From Plasmodium relictum (taxonomy: Eukaryota; Apicomplexa; Aconoidasida; Haemosporida; Plasmodiidae): a DNA stretch of 64,000 nt. The stretch spans positions 1,426,001 to 1,490,000 of the forward strand of contig NC_041690.1 in the NCBI RefSeq assembly GCF_900005765.1, in the 5' to 3' direction. Under the pieces are notes generated by a model that ran no database searches, was not told where the DNA came from, and worked only from the letters and a program-made list of their open reading frames with translations. Of this stretch, positions 53,636-64,000 are shown piece after piece (the first letter of the stretch is position 1; the number at the start of each line of letters is the position of its first letter). The position numbers were made by a program, and so were the translations under genes.

Positions 53636-54368
53636 ATGGTGTTACTGAAAATTCTCAAAAAAATAAAAGAAAAACATAAAAATATCAGAATAATAATATT
53701 AGGTTTAGATAATGCAGGAAAAACTACCATAGTTAAAAGGCTAATGGGAGAAGATATTTATAAAGTAAATCCTACTTTTGGTTTTACAATTGAAACTTTA
53801 CATTTTAATAACCATTTTATTAATATATGGGATATAGGAGGACAAAAAAGTATTAGACATTTCTGGAAAAATTATTATGAAAATGTTGATGGGATAATTT
53901 ATGTTATTGATAGTAGTGATTTATTTAGAATACAATTATGTTCGTATGAGTTAAAACAAATTTTAAAAGAAGAAAGATTATATGGTTGCTCTTTATTGAT
54001 TTTATCTAATAAAGTTGATATTGAAAACTCTCTAAATATCAGTCAAATTGTTGATGTATCTTTTAAAATTTCTATTTTTATATAATATATTTATTATACT
54101 AACATATATTTATATATATATATATATATATTTTCATCTTAACTTATTCATTTTTTTATTATATAATTATCAGTTATATATATATATATATTATTATCAT
54201 TATATATTTATATATTATTTTTCTTTATAGATTTTGAAATTAAATGAAATGAACATAGACAGGCATTGGTGCATAAATGAATGTAGTGCTTTTTCAGGTA
54301 AAGGGTTATTAAAATCATTTATGTGGTTAGTCGATGATATAAGCAGTAGAATTAATAATAATTATTAA
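53636..54368 (+). CDS. ARL2: ADP-ribosylation factor-like GTPase ARL2
   Basis: Two exons: 53636-54055 and 54231-54368, phase 0, giving 185 residues, which is the family length. It starts MVLLKILKKIKEKHKNIRII. It carries the P-loop GLDNAGKTT, switch I PTFGF, switch II WDIGGQKSIRHFWKNYYE, NKVD (the NKxD guanine site), CSAFSG, and the C-terminal LVDDISSRI that is diagnostic for ARL2 against other Arf relatives. ARL2 works with tubulin cofactors and releases prenylated or myristoylated cargo from PDE-delta-type carriers. Residue 2 is Val rather than Gly, so N-myristoylation is ruled out, in line with ARL2 not depending on it. The intron carries TA repeats (54112-54130). Confidence 0.93.
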
Positions 54369-54649
54369 TTATTAATCTTTTTTTTTTAAATAAAATTAAT
54401 ATTAATTTTTTTTTTTTTTCTTCTTGTTTTTACTTCAAAAAAAAAAAGAAAAAAAAAAAAATTTTAATAAATAAATAAAATCTTCTATTTTCGTATGTGC
54501 TTTATATATAAAATAATAAACTTGAAGTATGTAAAAATAAATTATTAAAAAAATATATATATTATATGAAAATTGCACAATGTTCGGTAAAAATGAAACT
54601 TTTTTTTGGATATTTAAAGGTCAAATGCTTTTCGAATATAAAAATTCAA

Positions 54650-54853
54650 TTAATCTTCTGTTTCATGTCTTTCTGAATATTCTAATTGTTTAATTACTTC
54701 TTTTTCTAAAAAATCATATACACTTTCTTTACATAAACAAACAGTATCACTAATTTTTTCAATTAAAAAATTTTTGCCTTCATTTAAAAGCAAAATTATT
54801 TGCATTGTTGGCTCATCACATTTAACTAAAACTCCTTTAATAGCTGTAACCAT
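54650..54853 (-). CDS. TFB5: TFIIH subunit TFB5 (TTDA/GTF2H5 homologue)
   Basis: A single exon of 67 residues: MVTAIKGVLVKCDEPTMQII, then LLLNEGKNFLIEKISD, then VCLCKESVYDFLEKEV. It aligns along its length with TFB5/TTDA ([25 protein letters not shown]...). The fold is a small alpha/beta dimerising unit that stabilises p52/Tfb2 in the TFIIH core, serving nucleotide excision repair and transcription. It lies 281 bases from the convergent ARL2 stop and shares a 700-bp divergent region with VPS60. It is easily missed because of its size. Confidence 0.88.
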   Translation of the reverse strand: MVTAIKGVLVKCDEPTMQIILLLNEGKNFLIEKISDTVCLCKESVYDFLEKEVIKQLEYSERHETED

Positions 54854-55553
54854 TTTTTTTTATTTTAAAATTATAAGTTTATTGTATTATTCATTAATGT
54901 ATTAAAGTAACCTTTAGTTGAAATATTTATCCACAATACTTTTTGTTTATTTCATCCTTATTTTATAAAAAAAAAATAGAAGATTTACCTAAAATATTTT
55001 TATATTTTATTAAATAAAAAGAAAATTTTCAATAAATTCACAATTCGGATTATTTCTTTTTAAATTAAAAATATAAATATATATATTTTTTTTTAAACTA
55101 AAGAATGCTTACGAGTTCATTTAAAATAAAGTTATATCATTTTTTGGTGAAAAATAAAAAATATTTTTAAAAATTTTATATAAAATATATTTATATATAA
55201 TAAGAGAAATTAGAAGAAAAAAAAAAAATTATATAAATGAATGAAATAATTAAAAAATTTATCTCATAATGATATATATATATATATTTAAAACAAATTT
55301 GTATTTTTCCAAAAAAAAAAAAAAATTTTTTTGAATTAGTGAACAATGAAAATATATAAAAATTGAATACATAATATATTATATGCAAATGTATGCATCA
55401 TAATTATACATATAAATCAATTTTATGTAATTAAAAAAAAAAATACAAAAATAAAATAAATATTAAAAATAATTTTTAGTTGAAATATAAAAGTTATATA
55501 ATCTGTTATATAAATTATATTTCTGAAAAATACTAAAAACAACATAGGAAAAT
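54854..55553. other. Divergent promoter region, TFB5/VPS60
   Basis: About 700 bases shared by two divergent genes, with A tracts and short TA runs (55269-55288). Nothing else is recognisable. Confidence 0.55.
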
Positions 55554-56509
55554 ATGAGGTAATGCATAAAAAAAAAAAAAAATAGAATAGAATATAATAG
55601 AATGAAATAAATTTATAATAATATATATTATACCTTTAAAATTATAATAAATTAACATATATAGAATGTATCATTTGTTTTCATACATAGTAAACTTTTA
55701 TTTTTATTTTTACATGTTAATTTTCTATCTTTTTAAGATTTTTTAAGTCCAAAAAAGGTCCAACATTAGATGAAGCTTATGGTAATATTTTATAATTTTA
55801 AAAAAATTCCCATAATTCATTATAATAAATCCTTATTACAGGATTTTTTTTTTTAAAGTACAAATTGCATAAATGTATAAATATGTTTCTATTTTGGTAT
55901 TTTTCAGGTAACTTAGAAAAAAATGTAAAAAGCATTGATGAAAATATTGAGAAATATAACAAAGAACTACAAATAATTAAACAAAAAATTGAAGAGGAGA
56001 AGAAAAAAAACCCTGTTAATAAATATACAATTAATAATTTAAGAAATAAAGCTGCAAATTTAATAAAAAAGAAAAAAGTATATGAAAATAATAAAGAAAA
56101 CACACTCGGAATTCAATTTAATATAGATCAAATAAAATTCGCAAATGACAATGTTCAAATGTCGATTGATACATGTAAAGCTTTAAAAAATACTAGCAAA
56201 GTATTAAAAAAAAATATAAAAAAAGTTAATATTAGTAAAATAGAAAAATTACAAGATGATATTTATGATTATATGGAAGAAGCAAAAGAAATTGGAGAAA
56301 TTTTATCTTCATCCTACGAGATACCATTAGATTTGGATGAAAATGAAATTGATGCTGAACTTTCTTTAATAGAAGACAGTATATTAGATGAAAATTTAGA
56401 AGGTGAAAATATAACTAATTATTTAGAAAAAGAAAAAACTGAGTTAGATGAAGCTTCTGTTACTGAACAAAATGATTCAACTATTAAAAATGAAGAAAAA
56501 CTTAGCTAG
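55554..56509 (+). CDS. VPS60: ESCRT-III-associated protein VPS60 (CHMP5)
   Basis: Three exons: 55554-55558 (only ATGAG), 55738-55781 and 55908-56509, for 216 residues. The joined N-terminus MRFFKSKKGPTLDEAYGNLE matches the CHMP5 start (RLFGKAKPKAPPPSLTD...). IDENIEKYNKEL, NLRNKAANLIKKKKVYE, IEKLQDDIYDYMEEAKEIGE and DLDENEIDAELSLIED reproduce the Snf7-family helices and the acidic C-terminal part that binds LIP5/Vta1. VPS60 regulates Vps4-driven ESCRT-III turnover in multivesicular body formation. From memory, Plasmodium Vps60 has been linked to vesicle release from infected cells. Family and subfamily are clear; the first exon is inferred from phase and homology. Confidence 0.9.
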
Positions 56510-57358
56510 AAGTATTATACACAAAAAGAAAGTTAAATAAAAAAAAACAATTAATCATTTTTTTTTTATTATTGTGGTGTTTATTAAATCTATAAATTAC
56601 ATATACCTTTGAAATGTATATATGATGCTTATATAAAATTGTATTCTCATCTTTTTTTGCATAAATTATTTATATCATTGTAATGAAATAAATATGTTTT
56701 TTTTTTCTCTTTTTTTTTTTACAATATTTAATATAGGATAATTTTTTAATTTTATTTTAAATAAAGTATTTATATAATTGTGTAATACACCTAAAATATA
56801 TATATATATATATATATTTACCAATATGTGTAATTTTTTTTATTTAATAAATTTTTTATATATCATATTTTTATTTATATAACTTATTTATTTTTATTTC
56901 CTTTTTTCTGTAAATATTTGAGTCTATTTAATGGGTATATACTTAAAATATGTTTGTCATTTACTTTTTTAAATTTTATTTTTTTAATAAATTATTTGTA
57001 CATTTATAATAAATATGAATATTATATATATATATGTTGTTTGTAATTTTTTTGTTGAAAAATATATATGTAATATTTTTACAGTAAGATAATTCAAAAA
57101 ATTAGACAAAAAAAAAATTTTTTTTTTCATTTGTTAAGTTATAATTTAAAAAAACGTTTATTTACATAAACAAAAAAAATATAAAATAAAATATAAAAAA
57201 AATTAAAAATATATTAATAGAATTACATAAAATATTTGTTAATTTTATTTATTTAGAAGATAAAAAATATATGTAAAAATTAAAAAAAAAAATATTTTAT
57301 TATGTTAATGATCTTCTAATGATTTTTTCCTTTTTCTTTTTTTTTCTTTTTTTAATTT
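56510..57358. other. Convergent 3' intergenic region, VPS60/ATP23
   Basis: About 850 bases, with a TA run at 56797-56817 and homopolymer tracts. Nothing coding is seen. Confidence 0.55.
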
Positions 57359-58266
57359 TTAGTAATCTTTTTTAAAAATTTTCGATGGTTTATATTTACT
57401 ATCATTTTCAGGTGCACACATAAAAGGCCAATAATCCTGTATACATTTTTCAAAAACATCGTTTATAAATTTATGAGTATTTTGATTACAAGGTTTATAT
57501 TGGTATAGTGAGGAGTAAACATTATTGTATAAACATCTATTTTTTGAAGTATTGGCAATATTATCACTTTTTAAATAATTAAAAACATCATGATCACCTG
57601 AAAAATATTTACTATTAAAATAACTACATTGATTACTCATATTATAAGCTCTTATTTCCGAACAAGCTATATGATGGCAGTTATACATGTCTATATTTGC
57701 TCTAGCAAAATCAAAGGCGTGAATAAGTTCATGAGTTAATATATATTTTAATCTATAAAAATTAGTGATATTATTTGAGCAAAGCCATATAGTGTTATTT
57801 ATAGGATTATAACCACCTATATAATTGGATTTTTTTTTTTTTTTTTGTATATTATTAATGTTACTAGAACTAAATGATAACTCTGAGCAAGAACATTTTT
57901 CCTTTATATATTTTTGATAATTATCTTTATTATTAATAAATACATCATTAACCTTATAGTGAGGAGTAAAAAAATTACTAATTTTTTCAAAAAATGTTTT
58001 CTTTGGTTCCTTATTGTTTGGACAATTTATATATATAACATTGATTGGACGATTTAGTGCCGATAAAGAATCAACTAATATTTTGACTCTGTAATTATTT
58101 AGTACAAAATACATAAGAAGTTGTAGTTTTATTTTGTTAAATAAACTTATATCATCATTAAAATATGTATTAATTTTTTTTTCTTTTTTTTTACAATTGT
58201 TCAATTCTTCATCTTTTCCCTTATTCTCTTCTTTTATATTTTCGTTTATATTACTATTACTATTAC

Positions 58267-58303
<37 letters not shown>

Positions 58304-58771
58304 GTTGTTGTTGTTGTTGTTGCTTCTACTTAAGTTATTATAATTATTCATTTCATTTTTATTGTCATAATTACTATTTTTTTTCGTTTCATGTGATACA
58401 TTTTCTTTTGTATTACTCACTTTGTTATTCATATCTTCATTTATATTATTCTTCCCAATATTTATTTCCTTATTTAATACAAAACTTTTATAATTTTTAA
58501 AAAATTCTTTATTTTTTTGTGCAACAGTTTTAAAATTATCATTTATGTTATAATTTATTACAAATAAATCATTGTATTCAGGCCATCTACATTTATTTTT
58601 ATATTTCAGTGAATATTGTATTAAAAATAGCATATCATTAAAATTGTCATCTTCTTTATTAGTTGAAAAAAAGTTTCCTTTATCTTTTTTTAAATAAAAT
58701 TCATTAATTTTCTTACAAAAAATGTTTAAATTTTCCTTTAAGTTTTCTAATTTTTTGCATAATTCCTCCAT
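57359..58771 (-). CDS. ATP23: Mitochondrial metallopeptidase/chaperone ATP23
   Basis: A single exon of 470 residues from the ATG at 58771 (MEELCKKLENL). The frame is open 20 codons further up, but only to a TTG. Zinc site: TYILTHELIHAFDFARANID has HExxH at residues 347-351, followed by NCHHIACSEIRAYNMSNQC, the ATP23 signature. A Cys/Asn-rich end (VFEKCIQDYWPFM) matches the family's C-terminal VFESCFNDHEPF. In yeast the enzyme sits in the mitochondrial intermembrane space, matures Atp6 and helps assemble the ATP synthase Fo part. The protein is about twice the usual length because of Asn-rich inserts at about 110-190. No clear presequence, as in yeast, where import uses the Mia40 disulfide route. 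Confidence 0.92.
58248..58325 (-). repeat. Poly-Asn/Asn-Ser repeat in ATP23 with mixed AAC and AAT codons
   Basis: Some 18 consecutive Asn codons. On the coding strand about six AAC codons come first, then AAT codons, then AGT/AAT alternation. The block of AAC stands out in a genome that overwhelmingly uses AAT. Confidence 0.9.
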
Positions 58772-61700
58772 TATGTTTAAAATATATGAGAAAAAAAAAA
58801 AATGAAAATTTTTTTTTTTCTCTTTTAACAATAATTTTTTCTAGATTACTTATATTTATTTTTGATATTAAATACACTATTTCACCATCATTTTTTGCAT
58901 TAAAATACAAATCAGTAATATATTTAAAAAAAATAAATAAATAAATTGTATATATATAATTATTAAAAAAAAAAGTGACAAATATTCAGATATAAAAAAT
59001 TTAAAAAAAATAATGTATTAAATAAAATATAATATATAATAAAAAAAGAAAAAGAAAATTTTTGAACAAAAAAGATAAACAAAAAAAAAATATATTATTT
59101 TTTTATATTAATTATTTAAACAAATAATTCAGTAATTTTTTTTTTCCTAGAAATATTAATTCTATTCATCATATTTTGCAACATAAAACAATATTCTACA
59201 TTTAGTTTTTAAATTAAGGATTATTCTTTTCTTTTTTTTAAAGCAATAAAAATAAAAAAATTCATTTAAGTGTATGAATTATTACATATTATTTTTATAT
59301 ATTTTAAGATATTAACATCTTTTTTTAGAAACTTCTTATAGATAATATTAAAGAAAAAGAATCAGTATATACTCTTAAAACTTATATTTTTTTTTTTTTT
59401 ACATTTAATGTAAAGACAATCTTGACAAAAATATACAGAGTATTATTAATTCACAAAATAAAAAAACATATTTTCGTATCTACAATTTTATTATTTTTTA
59501 TTTTTATATGAATTTTTATAGTAAAATATATTTAAAAAAGAAAATGAAAATACCAATTTAAAAATAAGACATAAAAAAGATTATTAAAAAGTTCAGATGC
59601 ACATGTGAAAACAAATATTTGGAGAAAAAAAATAAAAATAAAATGTTCCTATTCTATTATTTTATTATAGCTAATTTTATTAATTTTTAAAGGTTTTCAA
59701 TAAATTTTTTTATTTTTAAAAATAAAATGACAATATTAAATTTTTAAAATTTATAATAAAACAAGAAATGTCAATGTATTTTTTATTTTTGAATTTTTGC
59801 TTATTTTTCAATTTCTTTTAATAAGGAACATATGTTTAGTTCTAAGTTGTTTAAAGAAAACTGTATAATGTATATATATATTCTTTATTATATTTGTATA
59901 TATTATTCTAAAAATATATTTTTAGTAATTTCGTTTTATTCTATATCTTTTATGCACTTTTATAATTTTTAGACATAAATTATGGAAATAATTTATATTT
60001 TATTCTATATATTTATTTTTTATCTTCTTACACACAAAGAAATTAAGTTGCACACTTAAATGTAAATATATAAAGATAAATTATATTTGTTTATATCAAA
60101 AAAATATATATCATTTAAAATTCAAATATAATTAGTTTTTTATTTTAAAATGATAATTTTTTTCCTTTATAGATATTTTTTAATTTTAAATTATTTTATT
60201 TCATTCTTTATAAATATGGATTTTTGCATTAAAAAAATTATTCTATTTGTAATTTTTAAGTTCTTTAAGTAATTTTTTAAAATATCATTAATTAAAATTT
60301 CCCACATTTCATATAAAGTGAAGTTCTTTTTAAAGAATAACTAAAAATAAAAGGAAAAGTAAAACTTCATTTAGAAAAAAAAAAAAGATATATATTTACA
60401 TATATAGACATTTGTTAATTGATATTAAATATATGAGAAATCAAAAAAGAGAAAAAGTTCAAAAATTTTAATGAAAAATTTGATAATATTAAAAAAAAAA
60501 AAATTATTTTTTTGAACTAAATAAATCTTATCTGTAAGATTATATTAATAATATGCATGTTTATTATTTTTTTAATATTTTAATAAGAAATAAAAAAAAC
60601 TCATGAAAAGCAATCTGTTAAATGCAAGATATATACTTTATACAATTTTAAATAATGTATTATATATAAGGTATGTTGTGAGCAAAAAATTTATGTTAAA
60701 AAAATTAGAGGATTTTTTCATAATTGATTTTAAATTTATATATTCAATTAGAATGTAAAATTAAAAACAAAAATAAAGAAAATATTTTTAAAGCTAGTTT
60801 TATATTTATACTAATTTGATTAAGACGTCTTATAATTTATAAGCATAAAAAAAAAAAAAAAAAAAAATTATAAGCAAAATATAAGCAACTACATTTTCCT
60901 GAGTATTATAAATATTTTATGCATATTCTTTAATACATTAAATTTCTTAAAAAAAACGAATAAGCAAGATAATATGTAAATATAAGGTATGTAAAAATAT
61001 ATTTTTAATAGAATTTTTTTTTTTTATATTTTTCTTTTTAATAATAAAGATTTTAATCATGTAATAAACTAATTTTAAGGGATTTTATATTTTTAATCTA
61101 TATTTACATTTTAAACTATTCTGTTACAATATCTTAAAAATATAATTTTAAAATATTTAATACATTTATTTTCAAAAGCATATAATAGTAATTTTATGGA
61201 TTCTCATTGTTATTTAATTTATTATCATTATTTGCTTTATTCTTTACTTTGTTTTACCTTTTTATTTAAACAATAGAAAGAAAATGTAAAATAAGATTAA
61301 AAAAAAAAAAAAAAAGATATATAATATATTTATATTTTAAAGTGAGAATAAATAATTTGAAAATATATAAAGAATTTAACAAATATCATATTTTAGGTAT
61401 GCATAAAGAAATAATAAAAATTCAAAAAAAAAAAATTCATGCACATAAGTAGCAATTATTCCCCATTTTTTTTTTCTTTTATATATGTAATTTGAGTATT
61501 TCCTTAAATATTTTAAAAAATAATTTTCATAAAAAGAAAAAAGTGTTAATGAATAATACAATTCACATATATATGCATATATATACTTATATATAGTTTT
61601 TTTTTTTTTTTAAACTAGTGTAGATTATTATAGTTGTCAGTTTTATTTTTACTTTTTTTTTTTTTTTTTAGTAATGAATATAATAATTATAAATTTTATT

Positions 61701-62222
61701 TTTATTAATTTATTTATTTATTTTTTTTAATACTAAGAAAATCATAAATATATAATTTTTTTTTATTTAAGATTTAATAATAATTTGTCCATTTTTTTTT
61801 TTTTTTACCACTTAAAATGTAATATAAACATATATATATATTTTCTTTCTTTATAGAACTAAAGAATTATAATTGTACATTTTATTTTGATTATTTATAC
61901 TTTATATATTTTAAAGAATAAATTAATCTTTTATTTTAGTACAATAAACAAATATGAAAATTTAATTAAATTTTTATGGTAATAAATTATGTATATATAT
62001 ATATATATATACATATAAATTTGTTAAGATAGTTTGTATTTAGCACATGAATTAATTACTTTTTTTTTACTATATTTTTTATTACATATTTTTAATATTT
62101 GACTTTATTTTACTTTTTTTTTTTTTTTTTTGCTGTTGCTTTTGCTTCTTGTTTGTTTGTCTTTTACTTATTTTATTATTAATTTTTTTTTTATTATTTT
62201 TGAAGATTTACAACAATTAAAA
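58772..62222. other. Long divergent intergenic region, ATP23/maspardin-like
   Basis: About 3.45 kb, the largest gene-free stretch here. It has many A/T tracts and short TA runs (61990-62010) and ends in a T-rich block (62108-62190) before the hydrolase ATG. No GC island, ORF with sensible composition, or stem-loop was found. The open minus-strand frame at 61376-61561 is Tyr/Phe/Lys noise. It is not AT-extreme enough throughout to call a centromere. Confidence 0.55.
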
Positions 62223-63821
62223 ATGGAATCAGAAGAATTGTCTATGCATGAAGCTTATAAGAATTTTTGTTCAAAACATCCTTTAAAAAAGTTGTCTATG
62301 CCTAAAAGCGATTTAGTTTGGTGTTATTATGATATTAATAGTAGGAATGACAATATAATTGTATTTTTACACGGAATATGTGGAACAGCTGGATGTTATT
62401 TTTATCAATTAGATAAGTTATCTAATTTGGGTTTTAGAGTGATTTCTTTTCAATATCCTTGCTATAATTATTTAAAAGATTGGATAAAAAATATGTGTAA
62501 TATTCTAGAATATTTAAATATTAAAAAAGCTCATTTTTTTGCTAGCGATTTGGGTGGTTATTTGATTCAACTATATGCAAAATTATATCCATCAAAAATT
62601 CAATCCTTAATTTTATGTAACTCTTATAGAAAAACAGATGATTTTGCAGCTATTGCTTCATTAAGAAACATATATGGAAAACTATATAGTTTTTTACCAC
62701 ATGTTTTGTTAAAAAAAATAATATTAGAAAATTATATATATATCAACTATGTAAATATAGATTTAAAAGAAAAAAATTCTTTAGAATTTATGAGTAATGA
62801 AATTGATTTAATTTCTGCTTCAGATTTAGGAGGAAGAATTAGCTTACAGTTGTCATCAGATATCATTGATAGAATTTACGTTAATGATAAATGCATAACA
62901 ATTTTACAAACACTAAATAATATGTATTCAGATAGTTTAAACGAAGATATGAAAAAAGCATATCCTTTCGCCAAACATGCAATCATGAAATCGGGTGGTG
63001 ATTTTCCTTATTTAAGTAGATATGAAGAAGTGAACATGTACATTTTAGTTCATTTAAGAAACAATTGCAATGCGAGTTTCGTCAAAGAACAAATTAGTAA
63101 TATGAGTTATATCCATCAACAAAAAAATGAAGATGATAATGAACAGATTTCGGAAAAAAAAAAGTATACTGCACTTCATTATAGAACAAATGAAAATAAC
63201 TATAACAGTGGTTACAGTAATTCTCATAATAATGTAGATATACATACTTATAAGGAAAAATATATAACAGAAACAAGTAAATATCAAATAATAAATAACA
63301 ATATTAATAATAATTATCAAAAATATGATTCTCATTTATTTAAAAATGGGAATTATACCATTAATGAAGATAATAGTAATAATAGGAAAAATAAGGATAA
63401 TTATGATGATGAAGAAAATTCTACATTTTGTAAAAACAATACTAGCAATTATTATATTAAACAAAACTCTTATGAAGAACAAAATGGAAATCACTCAACT
63501 ATAAATAATTATATAAATGATAATTATAGCTTTTCGAATAATTCTAATGCCTTTAGCATAAATCATAATGATTGTAATTACATAGATAATAACGATAATT
63601 ACAGAAATAAAACTAATGATACATGTAATTATAATAATATTAACGATGAATATACTTACATTAATACTAGTAATGAAAACTTTAATAAAACTGATAAAAA
63701 TATTAATATTTCAGAGGAGAGTTATAATAAAGAATCAATAAATTATCAAGATAATTTTAATCAAAATGATGCAGGATATAACCATACTAATATCAATCAA
63801 AATGATATTTTCTGCCATTTT

Positions 63822-63824
<3 letters not shown>
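62223..63824 (+). CDS. Maspardin-like (SPG21/ACP33) alpha/beta-hydrolase fold protein
   Basis: 533 residues from the ATG at 62223 (MESEELSMHEAYKNF). The frame runs open to a TTG at 62130 through a T-rich tract, which would give an artificial hydrophobic leader. Residues 20-290 align with animal maspardin: HPLKKLSMP; IVFLHGICGTAGCYFYQL; GFRVISFQYPCY; SLILCNSYRKTDDF; DLGGRISLQLSSDII; YPFAKHAIMKSGGDFPYLSR; EVNMYILVHLR. Human maspardin is an endosomal/trans-Golgi CD4-binding protein considered a non-enzymatic hydrolase. Here the nucleophile elbow reads ASDLGG at 107-112, so the usual Ser position is Asp109. About 230 Asn-rich, disordered residues follow the fold, absent from the animal protein (about 308 residues). 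Its partner in the parasite is unknown. Confidence 0.87.

Positions 63825-63825
<1 letters not shown>

Positions 63826-63878
<53 letters not shown>
63826..63878. repeat. TA microsatellite directly after the maspardin-like stop codon
   Basis: About 50 bases of alternating T and A begin within a few bases of the TGA, in the 3' UTR. The remaining sequence to the window end is featureless AT-rich DNA. Confidence 0.95.
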
Positions 63879-63879
<1 letters not shown>

Positions 63880-64000
63880 TATTATGAAAACATTAAATTT
63901 TTATTTTCTATATTTTTTGTTTGAAATATATATAATGAAAGTAATAAAAGAAAAAAAATTAATGAATATTATTTTTTTTATTTGTTTATACATATGTTTC

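Noticed and set aside
58134-58343. Plus-strand poly-Leu ORF
   Set aside because: It is the antisense of the ATP23 poly-Asn run.
61376-61561. 61-codon minus-strand ORF between ATP23 and the maspardin-like gene
   Set aside because: Tyr/Phe/Lys/Ile composition only, no similarity and no splice partner; the length is within chance for this large region.
62130-62222. Hydrophobic leader (LLLLLLVCLSFTYF...) on the maspardin-like protein
   Set aside because: It begins at TTG in a T-rich tract; the first ATG is at 62223, where similarity to maspardin begins.
58772-62222. Centromere candidate
   Set aside because: Although gene-free and very AT-rich, it lacks the near-pure AT composition and repeat core known for Plasmodium centromeres.
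1-64000. Functional trafficking gene cluster (SEC7, RabGGT-alpha, VPS60)
   Set aside because: The genes are interleaved with unrelated ones, lie on both strands and have their own promoters; eukaryotic order here is better explained by inherited synteny.

Overview
The window looks like a piece of a Plasmodium chromosome. Coding DNA is about 80% A+T and the DNA between genes close to 90% by eye. Very long exons carry Asn- and Lys-rich low-complexity inserts, introns are short and extremely AT-rich with GT...TAG ends, and the TRAP-family sporozoite adhesin TREP and the parasite surface tRNA import protein tRIP are both present. From memory, a CLK/DYRK-type kinase, SEC7, TREP, tRIP and VPS60 also lie close together on P. 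falciparum chromosome 14, so this is probably the syntenic block. The low-complexity content differs from what I recall of P. falciparum. I cannot name the species; an avian-malaria lineage is a guess.

Layout, left to right: a 5'-truncated CMGC kinase (+, 2-3061); SEC7 Arf-GEF (-, 3675-12491); an organellar EF-Ts (+, 13878-15071); a 2.6k-residue unknown protein with a four-Cys motif (-, 15739 to about 23979); TREP (-, 25357-30027, two exons with the signal peptide in exon 1); a doubtful interrupted small ORF (31811-32002); Rab geranylgeranyltransferase alpha (+, 32843-35752, eight exons); an Asn-rich unknown protein (-, 36855-43376); tRIP (+, 45928-47384, two exons); an EngB/YihA-type GTPase with a large extension (+, 48207-51146); the RPA 14-kDa subunit (+, 52014-52750, five exons); ARL2 (+, 53636-54368, two exons); TFB5 of TFIIH (-, 54650-54853); VPS60/CHMP5 (+, 55554-56509, three exons with a 5-nt first coding exon); the ATP23 metallopeptidase (-, 57359-58771); and a maspardin-like alpha/beta hydrolase (+, 62223-63824).

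Five multi-exon genes (TREP, RabGGT-alpha, tRIP, RPA3/ARL2 and VPS60) were reassembled by hand. Each junction was accepted because the phase matched and the joined protein aligned with what I know of the family. The genes do not form a pathway. Several happen to act in membrane traffic (SEC7, RabGGT-alpha, VPS60), but these families are scattered in other eukaryotes, so I read no functional cluster into it.

I found no convincing wholly new system. The observations most worth a second look are: a 40-bp GC-rich island between SEC7 and EF-Ts with overlapping antisense mini-ORFs; a maspardin homologue whose catalytic Ser position is Asp; the kinase with DFN in place of DFG and no glycines in its loop; the TREP A-domain without a MIDAS and with a 50-residue repeat array; and an interrupted secreted-type mini-ORF upstream of RabGGT-alpha. 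No tRNA, rRNA, CRISPR array or transposable element was seen.
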